64,000 nt of DNA from Patulibacter defluvii (GCF_034096925.1 NZ_JAWZSQ010000024.1:1-64000), one strand, 5' to 3'. Counted from the first letter of the stretch, positions 30,563 to 39,082 are shown. The notes: a model not told the origin generated them from the letters alone. Numbers and translations: made by a program.

Positions 30563-31750
30563 TCAGACGCGCTCGATCAGCAGCGCGATCCCCTGGCCGC
30601 CGCCGATGCAGAGCGAGATCAGGCCGTACTGGGCGGCGGTCCGGTGCAGCTCGCTGATCGCCTTGACGGTGATCGCGGTGCCCGAGGCGCCGATCGGGTG
30701 GCCGAGGGCGATCGCGCCGCCGTTCGGGTTCACGCGCGGGTCGTCGTCGGCCAGGCCGAGCTCGCGGGTGACGGCCAGCGACTGGGCGGCGAAGGCCTCG
30801 TTGAGCTCGATCACCGCGACGTCGTCGAGCGCGACGCCGGTCCGGTCGAGGACCTTGCGGATCGCCGTCACCGGGCCGATGCCCATGATGTTCGGGTCGA
30901 CGCCGGTGACCGCGTAGCCGAGGATCCGCGCCTTCGGGGTCACGCCCAGCTCGGCGGCCTTCTCCTCGCGCAGCAGCGTGACGGCGGCGCCGGCGTCGTT
31001 GAGGCCCGAGGCGTTGCCGGCGGTGACGGTGCCGTCCTCGCGCTTGAAGGCCGGCTTCAGCTTGGCCAGCGCCTCGATCGAGATGTCCTCGCGGATGTGC
31101 TCGTCGCTATCGAAGACGACCTCGCCCTTGCGGGTCTTGATCACGACCGGGGCGATCTCGTCGGCGAACTTGCCGGCGGCGCGGGCGGCGGCGGCCTTCT
31201 GGTGGCTGCGGAAGGCGAAGGCGTCCTGGTCCTCGCGCGAGATCGTGTCGCGGACCGAGAGGTTCTCGGCCGTCACGCCCATGTGGATCTTGCGGAACGG
31301 GTCGGTGAGCCCGCCGACGACCGGGTCGACCAGCTTGCCAGGGCCCATCTTGCTGCCCCAGCGGCCGTCGGCGACCCAGTAGGGCGCCTGCGACATCGAC
31401 TCGGCGCCGCCGGCCAGCGCGACGTCGACGTCACCGGTCTGGATGTGCATCGTCGCGGTCACGATCGACTGCACGCCCGAGCCGCAGAGCCGGTTGACGG
31501 TCAGGGCCGGCGTCTCCTGCGGGATCCCGGCGTTGATCGAGACGACGCGCGCCATGTACATGTCGTCGGTCGAGCTGTGGATCACGTTGCCGAAGACGAC
31601 GTGCTCGATCTGGTCGGGGCGCAGGCCGGCCCGCTCGATCGCGGCCGTCGCGGCCGTGACGCCGAGCTGGGTCGCGGGCACGTCCTTCAGCGACTTGCCG
31701 TAGCTGCCGATCGCGGTGCGAGCGGCCGAGGCGATGACGACACCGGTCAT
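30563..31750 (-). CDS. Acetyl-CoA C-acyltransferase (thiolase)
   Basis: 395 residues, the usual thiolase length. The acyl-accepting cysteine is in NRLCGSGVQS near residue 89; GGAIALGHPIGASGT supplies the catalytic His and CIGGGQG the second catalytic Cys near the C-terminus. NEAFAAQSLAV is also conserved. It either condenses two acetyl-CoA or, in the degradative direction, cleaves 3-oxoacyl-CoA as the last step of beta-oxidation. AGGAGA precedes the ATG, so unlike many neighbours it has a leader. It is divergent from an MBL-fold/TetR operon. Confidence 0.94.
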   Translation of the reverse strand: MTGVVIASAARTAIGSYGKSLKDVPATQLGVTAATAAIERAGLRPDQIEHVVFGNVIHSSTDDMYMARVVSINAGIPQETPALTVNRLCGSGVQSIVTATMHIQTGDVDVALAGGAESMSQAPYWVADGRWGSKMGPGKLVDPVVGGLTDPFRKIHMGVTAENLSVRDTISREDQDAFAFRSHQKAAAARAAGKFADEIAPVVIKTRKGEVVFDSDEHIREDISIEALAKLKPAFKREDGTVTAGNASGLNDAGAAVTLLREEKAAELGVTPKARILGYAVTGVDPNIMGIGPVTAIRKVLDRTGVALDDVAVIELNEAFAAQSLAVTRELGLADDDPRVNPNGGAIALGHPIGASGTAITVKAISELHRTAAQYGLISLCIGGGQGIALLIERV

Positions 31751-31836
31751 GAGGTCTCCTGCGTCTTTCCGGGGCGAACCGGCGCGGCTACCGCGCCGTA
31801 GGCCGGGGAGGGTAGCGAGCGCCCGGCGGCGACCGC

Positions 31837-31872
31837 TTGCCCCGCCAGACTAATGTGCGTAGTCTATTTCCT
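31837..31872 (+). promoter_or_regulatory. Promoter and operator of the MBL-fold/TetR operon
   Basis: TTGCCC (31837-31842), a 17-bp spacer and TAGTCT (31860-31865) form a promoter whose -10 ends seven bases before the ATG at 31873. AGACTA-N7-TAGTCT (31847-31865) is a perfect 6-bp-arm inverted repeat whose right arm is the -10 box itself; binding there would block transcription. Confidence 0.7.
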
Positions 31873-32571
31873 ATGAGCAGTCACCAGCCGTCGGCGACGC
31901 CCGCCGGAATCGTGCGCCTGAACCGCCTCCACCTGGTCAACGCCTACCTCGTGCCCGAGGAGGACGGGCTGACCCTGGTCGACACGATGCTCGGCGGGTC
32001 GGCGAAGGCGATCCTGGCCGCCGCGGCCGAGCTCGGGCAGCCGATCGCGCGGATCGTCCTGACCCACGCCCACGACGACCACGTGGCCAGCCTCGACGCG
32101 CTGGCCGCCGCGCTGCCCGACGCCGAGGTGCTGATCTCGGCCCGCGACGCGCGGCTGCTGGCCGGCGACCGCAGCCTCGATCCCGACGAGCCGGCGGCCA
32201 AGCTGCGGGGCGCGATCAAGGGCCAGCGGACGGCCCCGACCCGGCTGCTGGCCGACGGCGACCGGGTCGGCTCGCTGCGGGTGATCGCCGCGCCCGGCCA
32301 CACCCCCGGCCACGTGGCGCTGCTCGACGAGCGCGACGAGACGCTGCTCTGCGGCGACGCCTTCACCACCGTCGGCGGGGTCGCGACCACCGCCACGATC
32401 CCCTGGCGCTTCCCGCTCGCCGGCGTCGCCACCTGGCACCGGCCGACGGCGCTCTCCAGCTGCCGCACCCTCCAGGCGCTCGAGCCGGCCCGCCTGGCTC
32501 CCGGTCACGGCGCGATCGTGGAGGGGCCGGGGCCTGCGATCGCCCGCGCGATCGAGCGGGCCGCCCGGTGA
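31873..32571 (+). CDS. Metallo-beta-lactamase-fold hydrolase
   Basis: 232 residues. All metal-site elements are present: THAHDDHVAS (HxHxDH), AAPGHTPGHVAL (third His), LLCGDAFTT (bridging Asp) and LAPGHGAIV (last His). The protein is glyoxalase II-like in layout; the substrate is unknown. There is no Shine-Dalgarno sequence, and the start appears leaderless. The TetR gene begins inside its last codon, so enzyme and regulator form a self-contained inducible unit. Confidence 0.9.
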   Translation: MSSHQPSATPAGIVRLNRLHLVNAYLVPEEDGLTLVDTMLGGSAKAILAAAAELGQPIARIVLTHAHDDHVASLDALAAALPDAEVLISARDARLLAGDRSLDPDEPAAKLRGAIKGQRTAPTRLLADGDRVGSLRVIAAPGHTPGHVALLDERDETLLCGDAFTTVGGVATTATIPWRFPLAGVATWHRPTALSSCRTLQALEPARLAPGHGAIVEGPGPAIARAIERAAR

Positions 32572-33155
32572 CCGCGCCCACCCGCCGGCGGGCCGGGCTC
32601 GACGGGCCGCAGGTGATCGACGCCGCGCTGCGGATCGCTGACGAGCAGGGCCTGGACGCGCTCTCGGTCGCGCGGGTGGCGGCGGCGCTCGGGGTCCGCG
32701 CGCCGTCGATCTACAACCACGTCGACGGGCTCGACGGGCTCCGCCGCGGGATCGCCCTGCGCGCGCTCGGCGACGTCGAGGCGGCGCTGGCCCGGGCCTC
32801 GATCGGCCGCGCCGGACCCGACGCCGTGCGCGCCGCCGCCGCGGCCTACCGGGCCTACGCCCACGCCCATCCCGGGGCCTACGCGGCGATCCAGCGCGCC
32901 CAGCCGGCCGGCGACGACGCGCTGACCGCGGCCGCGCGCCGGACCACCGAGCTGCTGCTGGCGCTCTTCCGCCACTGGCGGCTGGAGGGCGACGCGCTGG
33001 TCCACGCCGCGCGGGCGCTGCGCAGCGCGCTGCACGGGTTCGTGGTGCTGGAGGCGGGCGACGGCTTCGGCCTCGCCGTCGACCGCGACGCCTCGTTCGC
33101 GTGGCTGGTCGAGCAGCAGCTGACCAGCCTCGACGCGATCGCGGCGGCGACCTAG
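32568..33155 (+). CDS. TetR-family regulator with WHG-type C-terminal domain
   Basis: 195 residues from a GTG overlapping the previous stop (GTGA). The helix-turn-helix is GPQVIDAALRIADEQGLDALSVARVAAALGVRAPSIYNHV. The C-terminal half contains YRAYAHAHPGAYAAIQRAQ and ALRSALHGFVVLE, the pattern of the TetR_C_33/WHG group (W replaced by L in the short motif). Its target is probably the inverted repeat at 31847-31865 in its own operon promoter. Its stop overlaps that of the convergent MBL-fold gene. Confidence 0.87.
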   Translation: MTAPTRRRAGLDGPQVIDAALRIADEQGLDALSVARVAAALGVRAPSIYNHVDGLDGLRRGIALRALGDVEAALARASIGRAGPDAVRAAAAAYRAYAHAHPGAYAAIQRAQPAGDDALTAAARRTTELLLALFRHWRLEGDALVHAARALRSALHGFVVLEAGDGFGLAVDRDASFAWLVEQQLTSLDAIAAAT

Positions 33156-33970
33156 AGTCCGTCGAAGTCGCCGAACTGCTGCCGCTCGACCCCGTCCGGC
33201 AGCCGGCCCTCGGTCTCCAGCTTGTCGAGGTGGGCCTGGAGCGTGACCGCCGCGGCCAGCCGCAGGATCCCGGGGGCGTCGTCCCAGACCCGGTCGAGCA
33301 GCTGGTCGACCGTCCGCAGGCCGTCGTCGAGCGCCGCCACCAGCCGCCGCTCGCGGTCGAGCCGGTGGGCGACGTACTCGTCGAGCTTCGCCGCCGGGTC
33401 GTCGACCCGCGGCCCGTGCCCCGGCAGCAGCAGCGCCAGCTCGCGCGTGCGCAGCTCGCGGAGCGCGGCCAGGTAGCCGATCAGGGCGCCGGCGTGCGGG
33501 ACCAGCAGCACGCTGCCCGTCCCCAGCACCGTGTCGCCGGCGAAGACCGCGTCGCCGGCCAGGAAGACCACGTGGTCGGCCGCGTGACCGGGGGTCGCGA
33601 CGACGGCGAAGGGGCCGACGCGGTCGCCGTCGCCGACCGCGACCGCGGTCGTCCCGGCGGGCGCGTCGTCGGGCAGCCAGCCGCTCTTCGAGGCCAGCGG
33701 CGCCGGCCCGGTCCGCCGCAGCAGCCCGGCGACGCCGTCGGCGTGGTCGGGATGGCGGTGGGTGAGGGCGATCCCGGCCAGGCCGCCGCCCTCGGCGACC
33801 GCCGCCGCGACCGCGTCCAGGTGCTCGTCGAGGTCGGGCCCGGGATCGACCACCCAGGTGCGACCGCCGTCGGCGAGCAGCCAGGTGTTGGTCCCCTCCA
33901 GCGTCTTCGGCCCGGGATTGTCGGCCCGCAGCAGGCGAATCCCGCGGGCGGTGAGGGGCGCGTCCGGCAT
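33152..33970 (-). CDS. Metallo-beta-lactamase-fold hydrolase, LACTB2-like
   Basis: 272 residues. NPGPKTLEGTNTWLL at the N-terminus and THRHPDHADGVAGLL (HxHxDH), TPGHAADHVVFL, FAGDTVLGTGSVLL and LLPGHGPRV complete the dinuclear metal site. A C-terminal helical winged domain (VDQLLDRVWDDAPGILRLAAAVTLQAHLDKLETEGRL) matches the LACTB2-like group, whose studied members act as endoribonucleases or thioester hydrolases. TAGGCT at 33982-33977 ends six bases before the ATG, indicating leaderless expression. Confidence 0.88.
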   Translation of the reverse strand: MPDAPLTARGIRLLRADNPGPKTLEGTNTWLLADGGRTWVVDPGPDLDEHLDAVAAAVAEGGGLAGIALTHRHPDHADGVAGLLRRTGPAPLASKSGWLPDDAPAGTTAVAVGDGDRVGPFAVVATPGHAADHVVFLAGDAVFAGDTVLGTGSVLLVPHAGALIGYLAALRELRTRELALLLPGHGPRVDDPAAKLDEYVAHRLDRERRLVAALDDGLRTVDQLLDRVWDDAPGILRLAAAVTLQAHLDKLETEGRLPDGVERQQFGDFDGL

Positions 33971-34017
33971 CGGCCGAGCCTACCGGCGCCGCGTCGCCGC
34001 CCCGCCCTGCCCGCCGC

Positions 34018-34056
34018 CTGCGACGTTTCGGTCGCTGAGCGTCCGGAACGTCGCAG
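34018..34056. repeat. Inverted repeat, single member of the AACGTCGCAC family
   Basis: CTGCGACGTT (34018-34027) pairs with AACGTCGCAG (34047-34056), with further CGG/CCG pairing inside. It lies between the glycosyltransferase stop at 34078 and the MBL-fold start at 33970, both on the minus strand, and is a plausible terminator for the former. Confidence 0.75.
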
Positions 34057-34077
34057 CGGGCGGGGGCACGGGGGCCG

Positions 34078-35100
34078 TCAGAGCATCACGATCCGGTGGC
34101 GGACCGCTCCGGTGCCGATCGCCGCCACCTCGACCAGGTCGCAGGCCAGCCGGTAGGGGGCCAGCAGCGGCCCGCTGCGGTAGTCGACCAGCCGCAGCAC
34201 GTAGGGCATCGCCAGCCACCAGCGGAGCAGCGCCCAGCCCGGCCCGCGCCGCGGCCCCCGCAGCCCGCCGGGACGGGCTGCCCGGGCCGGCGCCCGCGGT
34301 CGCAGCAGCAGCGCCGCCGCGGCCCGGAACAGCCACCAGTGCCAGCGGCTCCAGAAGACGCCGGCGATCAGCTCGCGCCGCAGGCCCGGGTGGCGGCGGA
34401 AGACGGCCGGCACGTAGCGCCACCGCCAGCCCTTGGCCAGCCGGCCCCACGGTCCCTGCTGGATCACCCCGTGGTGGACGAGCGCCGCCCCGGCCCAGAT
34501 CACCCGCGCGCCGGCCTCGATCGCCCGCCAGCCGAGGTCGGTGTCCTCGCCGGCGATCACCAGCGACTCGTCGAAGCCGTCCAGCCGCTCCAGCAGCGCG
34601 CGCGGGTAGGCGATGTTCGCCGTCTCGAACCGCGGACCGGCCTCGTGGACCCAGAGCGTGGTCGAGAACGGCCCGAAGCGCTGCGGGTACTCGGCCGGGT
34701 CGGGCAGCACCCGGCCCTGGACCAGCGCCAGCGCCGGATCGCCGTCGGCGGTCCCGGTCTGCCAGCCGTCGAGCAGCGCCTCCAGCCAGCGCGGCTGCGG
34801 CACGCAGTCGTCGTCGACGAACGCCACCAGCGGCGCGGTCGCCGTCCGCCAGCCGCGGTTGCGGGCGACCGCCGGGCCCCGCGGTCGCTCCTGCCGCAGC
34901 ACCCGCAGGGCCAGGTCGCCGCGGGCGACGGCGGCGTCGAGCAGCGCCGCGACCGCCGGCTCCGCCGAGGCGTCGTCGCAGACGATCACCTCGATCCGCT
35001 CCGCCCCCAGCGTCTGCGCGCGGAGGCCGTCGAGCAGCCGCGCCAGCCGCTCGGGCCGGTCGCGCGTGGGCACGACGACGGAGACGAGCGGCGCGGGCAC
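34078..35100 (-). CDS. Family 2 glycosyltransferase
   Basis: 340 residues from the GTG at 35100. The GT-A fold is evident: VSVVVPTRDRPERLARLLDGLRAQT, VIVCDDASAEP, ARNRGWRTATAPLVAFVDDDCVP (DxD-type metal motif), ANIAYPRALLERLDGFDESLVIAGEDTDLGWRA (the ED acid/base segment). The C-terminal third is rich in Trp and Arg with hydrophobic stretches and could associate with the membrane. It adds a sugar from a nucleotide donor to an unknown acceptor. TAGCCT at 35113-35108, seven bases upstream, suggests leaderless transcription. Confidence 0.9.
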   Translation of the reverse strand: MPAPLVSVVVPTRDRPERLARLLDGLRAQTLGAERIEVIVCDDASAEPAVAALLDAAVARGDLALRVLRQERPRGPAVARNRGWRTATAPLVAFVDDDCVPQPRWLEALLDGWQTGTADGDPALALVQGRVLPDPAEYPQRFGPFSTTLWVHEAGPRFETANIAYPRALLERLDGFDESLVIAGEDTDLGWRAIEAGARVIWAGAALVHHGVIQQGPWGRLAKGWRWRYVPAVFRRHPGLRRELIAGVFWSRWHWWLFRAAAALLLRPRAPARAARPGGLRGPRRGPGWALLRWWLAMPYVLRLVDYRSGPLLAPYRLACDLVEVAAIGTGAVRHRIVML

Positions 35101-35119
35101 GGCGCGCAGGCTACCGCGG

Positions 35120-35737
35120 TCAGGCGGGGACGCCGGCCCCGCGCCCGAGCACCCAGTGCATCGCCCGCAGCGTCCGCTCGGCCGCGGCGGTGGCGTCGTG
35201 GATGCCGCGCTCGGGGTTGGTGTTGACGGCCAGCGAGTCGAGCGTGAAGGCGACCAGCTCGGGATCGCAGTCGGCCGGCAGGTCGCCGTCCTCGATCGCG
35301 GTCCGGACCTCGGCCACCAGCGTCCGCCGCCAGCGCCGCAGGACCGCCGCCAGCTGCTCGTGGACGGCGCCGTCGCGGTCGTCGAACTCGAAGGCGGCGG
35401 CGGCCATGAAGCAGCCGCCGCGGAAGGGCGGGTCGGCGGCGTAGGCGGTCCAGGCGGCGCAGATCGCCAGCAGCCGCTCGATCCCGGGACGGGCCTCGGC
35501 CGCCGGCGTCCAGACCCGCTCGCGGAAGAGCGCCGCGGCGTGCTCCAGCGTCGCGAGCTGCAGCCCCTCCTTGGTCCCGAAATGCCCGAGGACGCCGGCC
35601 TTGCTGAGCCCGACGTCGGCGGCCAGGCGGCCGATCGTCAGCCCCTCGAGGCCGTCGACGGAGGCGCTGTCGGCCGCCCGGGCGAGGATCGCAGCGCGGG
35701 TCTCGCGCGCTTCGGCGTCGCTGCGGCGGCCGGCCAT
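35120..35737 (-). CDS. TetR-family regulator divergent from exporter
   Basis: 205 residues. The helix-turn-helix is TRAAILARAADSASVDGLEGLTIGRLAADVGLSKAGVLGHFGTKEGLQ. The ligand domain contains RGGCFMAAAAFEFDDRDG, characteristic of the YcdC/TetR_C_16-like group. TATGAT at 35749-35744 is six bases before the ATG, so the mRNA is probably leaderless. It faces a DHA2 exporter across a 92-bp region holding the inverted repeat ACCGATCGATC, and probably represses both genes. Confidence 0.9.
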   Translation of the reverse strand: MAGRRSDAEARETRAAILARAADSASVDGLEGLTIGRLAADVGLSKAGVLGHFGTKEGLQLATLEHAAALFRERVWTPAAEARPGIERLLAICAAWTAYAADPPFRGGCFMAAAAFEFDDRDGAVHEQLAAVLRRWRRTLVAEVRTAIEDGDLPADCDPELVAFTLDSLAVNTNPERGIHDATAAAERTLRAMHWVLGRGAGVPA

Positions 35738-35743
35738 GCGCCG

Positions 35744-35798
35744 ATCATAGCAACCGATCGATCTCCTTTTTGACTTCCGATCGATCGGTATCTATATT
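35744..35798. promoter_or_regulatory. Divergent TetR/exporter promoters with paired operators
   Basis: For the exporter, TTGACT (35770-35775), a 17-bp spacer and TATATT (35793-35798) form an unusually AT-rich, near-consensus promoter. ACCGATCGATC (35753-35763) and its exact complement GATCGATCGGT (35779-35789) flank it with a 15-bp gap; the right copy is also part of the 12-bp palindrome CCGATCGATCGG inside the spacer. The TetR -10 TATGAT (35749-35744) adjoins the left copy. Confidence 0.82.
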
Positions 35799-35829
35799 CG
35801 CCGGCACCGTCCCCGACCGCGGAGCCCCG

Positions 35830-37221
35830 ATGTCCGCCGACCGTCCCTCCCCGCTGCCGCTGCTGCTCGCCTGCGGCGGCTCGTTCCTGGCCTTCCTCGA
35901 CGTCACGATCACCAACCTCGCCGTCCCCGACCTGGCGCGCGACCTCGGCACCGGCGTCACGACCCTCTCGTGGGTCGTCACCCTCTACACCGTCCTGCTG
36001 GCGGCGCTGCTGGCCCCCGCCGGGCGGGTCGCCGACGTGCTCGGCCGGCGGCGGCTGTTCGCGATCGGCGTCAGCCTCTTCACGCTCGCGTCGCTCGCCG
36101 CCGCGCTCGCGCCCGGGCTCGGCGCGCTGCTCGCCGCCCGGGCTGTCCAGGGCGCGGGCGCCGCGGCGATGATCCCCGCCTCGTTGGCCTTCGTCCTGGC
36201 CGACACCGCGCCCGAGCGGCGGACGGTCGCGATCGGGCTCTGGAGCGCGGCCGCCTCGGTCGCCGCCGCGCTCGGCCCGTCGCTCGGCGGGATCCTGGTC
36301 GAGGCCTTCGGCTGGCGGGCGCTGTTCCTCGTCAACGTGCCCGCCGGGGCCGCGCTGGCCTGGCTGGCGCTCCGCGCGCCGACGGTCGAGGCCCGCCGCG
36401 AGCGGCTGCCCGACGCGCTCGGCACCGCCCTGGTCGCGGTCGCCGTCGGGCTGTTGGTGCTGGCCGTGACCGAGGGCGAGCGGTGGGGCTGGGGCGACCC
36501 GCGGACGCTGACCGCGCTCGCCGCCGCCCTCGTCGCGGGCGGATGGGCGCTGGGCCGCTCGCGCGTCCACCCGGCCCCGGCGCTCCAGATCGACCTCTGG
36601 CGCAGCCGCAGCTACGCGGCCGCCAACGCGGTCTCGCTGCTGTTCGGCGCCGCGCTCTACGCCTGGCTGCTGATCGGAGTCCTGTTCCTGACCGGCGTCT
36701 GGGCCTACTCGCCGCTGGAAGCCGGCTTCGCGATGACCCACGGGGCGATCGCCTCGGCCGCGGTCGGGGTCGCGATCGGCCGCGCCCGCCGCCGGCCCTC
36801 GCCGCGGACGCTGGTGGTCGGCGGCGCGCTGCTGATGGCCGCCACCGGCGCGGCGATCGCGATCGCGCTGCCCGCCGAGCCGGCCTTCCTGGCCCTCTGG
36901 CTGCCGGCCGGGCTGGTCGGCGGGGCCGGCATGGGCGCGGTCAGCGTCGGCGCCTCGACCGCCGCCGCGCTGGCCGTCGCGCCGCCCCGCTTCGCCGCCG
37001 CGACCGGGCTCAACATCGCCGCCCGCCAGATCGGCGGCGCGATCGGGGTCGCCCTGCTCGCCGCGCTGCTGGCCGGCCGCGACGGCCACCTGGTCGCGCC
37101 CTTCGCCGACGTCTACCTGGTCTGCGCCGGCGCCTCGCTGCTGGCCGCCGGCGCCGGCCTGCGGCTGCGAGCCGCCGCCCCGTCGGCCCTCCCCTCCGCT
37201 CCGCCGCTGCCCGCCCGCTGA
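35830..37221 (+). CDS. DHA2-type MFS drug-efflux transporter (second)
   Basis: 463 residues, about 14 transmembrane segments. SFLAFLDVTITNLAVPDLARDLG (TM1 with the Asp motif), GRVADVLGRRRLF (motif A) and SAAASVAAALGPSLGGILVEAFGWRALF (motif C and following loop) identify the EmrB/QacA group. It exports amphipathic compounds by proton antiport. It is controlled from the divergent region shared with the TetR gene. A GDSL hydrolase follows after 20 bp and may be co-transcribed. Confidence 0.9.
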   Translation: MSADRPSPLPLLLACGGSFLAFLDVTITNLAVPDLARDLGTGVTTLSWVVTLYTVLLAALLAPAGRVADVLGRRRLFAIGVSLFTLASLAAALAPGLGALLAARAVQGAGAAAMIPASLAFVLADTAPERRTVAIGLWSAAASVAAALGPSLGGILVEAFGWRALFLVNVPAGAALAWLALRAPTVEARRERLPDALGTALVAVAVGLLVLAVTEGERWGWGDPRTLTALAAALVAGGWALGRSRVHPAPALQIDLWRSRSYAAANAVSLLFGAALYAWLLIGVLFLTGVWAYSPLEAGFAMTHGAIASAAVGVAIGRARRRPSPRTLVVGGALLMAATGAAIAIALPAEPAFLALWLPAGLVGGAGMGAVSVGASTAAALAVAPPRFAAATGLNIAARQIGGAIGVALLAALLAGRDGHLVAPFADVYLVCAGASLLAAGAGLRLRAAAPSALPSAPPLPAR

Positions 37222-37241
37222 CCCACCAGAGAGGCGTTCCG

Positions 37242-37907
37242 ATGACGTCCACCGCCACGGTCCTGCTCGAGGACCGCGATCCCCACGCGCTGCCCCCCGA
37301 CCGCGCCGCCGCGCTGCTGGCCGACGCCCCCTGGCGACGGCTGGCGGTGCTCGGCGACAGCGTCGCCGCCGGGCTTCGCGGTCCCTGCCCCGGCTACCGC
37401 GACCGCAGCTGGGCCGACCGGCTGGCCGACGCGCTGGCCCCCGACCGCTACGACAACCTCGGGGTCCGCGACCTGCGCACGGCCGAGATCCGCGAGCAGC
37501 AGCTCGACCGCGCGCTGGCGCTGACGCCCGACCTGGTGGTGGTCGCCGCCGGCGGCAACGACGCGCTCTCGCGCCGCTTCGACCCGGTCGCGCTGCGGCG
37601 CGAGCTGCGGGCGCTGCTGGAGCCGCTCGCCGCCAGCGGCGCCCAGCTGGTGACGATCGGGCTCTTCGACCTGCCGCGCAGCGGGCTGCTGCCCGCCCCG
37701 CTCGGCGACCGCCTGGCCGAGAGCTTCGACCTGCTCGACGCCCTCACCCGCCAGCTGGCCGACGATCTCGGCGCGATCCACGTCGACGGCCACCGCCACC
37801 CGCTGGCCGCCGACCCGGGGATCTTCGCCGACGACCGGATGCACGCCAACGCCCGCGGGCACGCGATCGCCGCCGCCGGCGTCGTGCGGGCGCTGGCGGC
37901 GGCGTAG
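37242..37907 (+). CDS. SGNH/GDSL-family hydrolase
   Basis: 221 residues. The SGNH blocks are VLGDSVAAGLRG (nucleophile Ser, block I), YDNLGVRDLRT, AAGGNDALSRR (block III Asn) and FADDRMHANARGHAIAA (block V, Asp-x-x-His). No signal peptide, so it acts in the cytoplasm, probably on an acyl or acetyl ester. AGAGAGGCG precedes the ATG. It sits 20 bp after the exporter gene in the same TetR-controlled unit, so its substrate may be the exported compound or a conjugate. Confidence 0.88.
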   Translation: MTSTATVLLEDRDPHALPPDRAAALLADAPWRRLAVLGDSVAAGLRGPCPGYRDRSWADRLADALAPDRYDNLGVRDLRTAEIREQQLDRALALTPDLVVVAAGGNDALSRRFDPVALRRELRALLEPLAASGAQLVTIGLFDLPRSGLLPAPLGDRLAESFDLLDALTRQLADDLGAIHVDGHRHPLAADPGIFADDRMHANARGHAIAAAGVVRALAAA

Positions 37908-37925
37908 GGCGGGCCCGGCTCAGGC

Positions 37926-38957
37926 TCAGGCCGCGGCGGCCGGCGCCGGCGGGCTGCCGTCGCCGTCGCCGTGGTCCTTCGGCCAGCGGTTCGAGGCCCA
38001 GGCCGCGACCAGCAGCGTGCCGACGATCACGCCGAGCGAGATCCCGATCGGCATGTGGTAGACGTCGGCCAGCAGCATCTTGATGCCGACGAAGCCGAGG
38101 ATGAACGCCAGCCCGTAGTGCAGGTAGTGGAACCGCTCCAGCAGCCCGGCGATCAGGAAGAAGAGCGAGGTCAGGCCGAGCAGCGCGAAGGCGTTGGCGG
38201 CGAAGACGATGAAGGTCTCGCGGGTGACCGCGAAGATCGCCGGGATCGAGTCGATCGCGAAGATCACGTCGAAGGTCGCCACCATCGCCAGCGCGGCCAG
38301 CATCGGAGTGCCGATTCGCTTGCCGTTCTCGATCGTGAAGACCTTCGACCCGTCGTAGCTGTCGCTCATCGGGAAGACCCGCCGGATCAGCTTCAGGATC
38401 GGGTTGTTCTCGGGGTCGACCTCCTCGTCGGAGTGGGTCGCCATCCGGATCGCCGTGATCACCAGGAACGCGCCGAAGACGTAGATCATCCAGTGGAACG
38501 CGTTCAGCAGCGCGCCGCCGACGAGGATGAAGATCGCGCGCAGGACGATCGCGCCGATGATCCCGTAGAAGAGCACCTTCCGCTGCGCGTAGAGCGGCAC
38601 GCTGAAGAAGCCGAAGAGGATCGTGAAGACGAAGAGGTTGTCGAGCGAGAGGCTGCGCTCGATCACGTAACCGGTCAGGAACTCGCCGGCCTGCTTGCCG
38701 CCGAAGCCGTCGTGGACCAGCGGCACGACCGCGGTGAAGGCCAGCGCCAGCACCGTCCAGCCGATGCTCCAGATCACGCTCTCGCGGAAGGGCGGGACGT
38801 GCGAGTCGCCGGGACCGTCGCCCTCGCTGTGGCGGTGGACGACGAGATCGAGGATCAGCATCGCCACGATGAACGCGGTGAAGGCGATCCAGACGAGCGG
38901 CGCGACCTCGGAGCCGGTGCTCTCGGACGAGGACGCGGCGAGCAGGGTGACGGACAT
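37926..38957 (-). CDS. TerC/Alx-family integral membrane protein
   Basis: 343 residues with about nine hydrophobic segments. ERSLSLDNLFVFTILFGFF and ATFDVIFAIDSIPAIFAVT are the paired acidic membrane motifs of the TerC/Alx family, implicated in Mn2+ export and metalation of secreted proteins. The mid-loop VFPMSDSYDGSKVFTIENGKR and the short C-terminal Pro/Ala tail are cytoplasmic. The 5' leader (38989-39082) looks like a yybP-ykoY manganese riboswitch, which would couple expression to Mn2+. Confidence 0.92.
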   Translation of the reverse strand: MSVTLLAASSSESTGSEVAPLVWIAFTAFIVAMLILDLVVHRHSEGDGPGDSHVPPFRESVIWSIGWTVLALAFTAVVPLVHDGFGGKQAGEFLTGYVIERSLSLDNLFVFTILFGFFSVPLYAQRKVLFYGIIGAIVLRAIFILVGGALLNAFHWMIYVFGAFLVITAIRMATHSDEEVDPENNPILKLIRRVFPMSDSYDGSKVFTIENGKRIGTPMLAALAMVATFDVIFAIDSIPAIFAVTRETFIVFAANAFALLGLTSLFFLIAGLLERFHYLHYGLAFILGFVGIKMLLADVYHMPIGISLGVIVGTLLVAAWASNRWPKDHGDGDGSPPAPAAAA

Positions 38958-38988
38958 GAAGGGTGCTCCGACCTGTGGTTGGCGTGGT

Positions 38989-39082
38989 CGAAGGTCTCTC
39001 CCACCCTCCCTGGGCGGACGCACCGGGCCACATAGGGCGACCGGACTGACGGCAACGTCGCTTGCGGGATACTGCCCTTCGC
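38989..39082 (-). promoter_or_regulatory. Candidate yybP-ykoY (manganese) riboswitch in the terC leader
   Basis: Read on the minus strand, CGAAGG (39082-39077) pairs with CCUUCG (38994-38989) as the closing stem. Directly after the 5' strand comes GGGCAGUAUCCC (family hallmark GGGGAGUA), then CCGUCAGUCCGG, and before the 3' strand GGGAGAGACCUUCG, the most typical 3' signature. The -10 box UAGCCU (39093-39088) would start transcription near 39081. The terC ATG follows at 38957. Confidence 0.75.
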
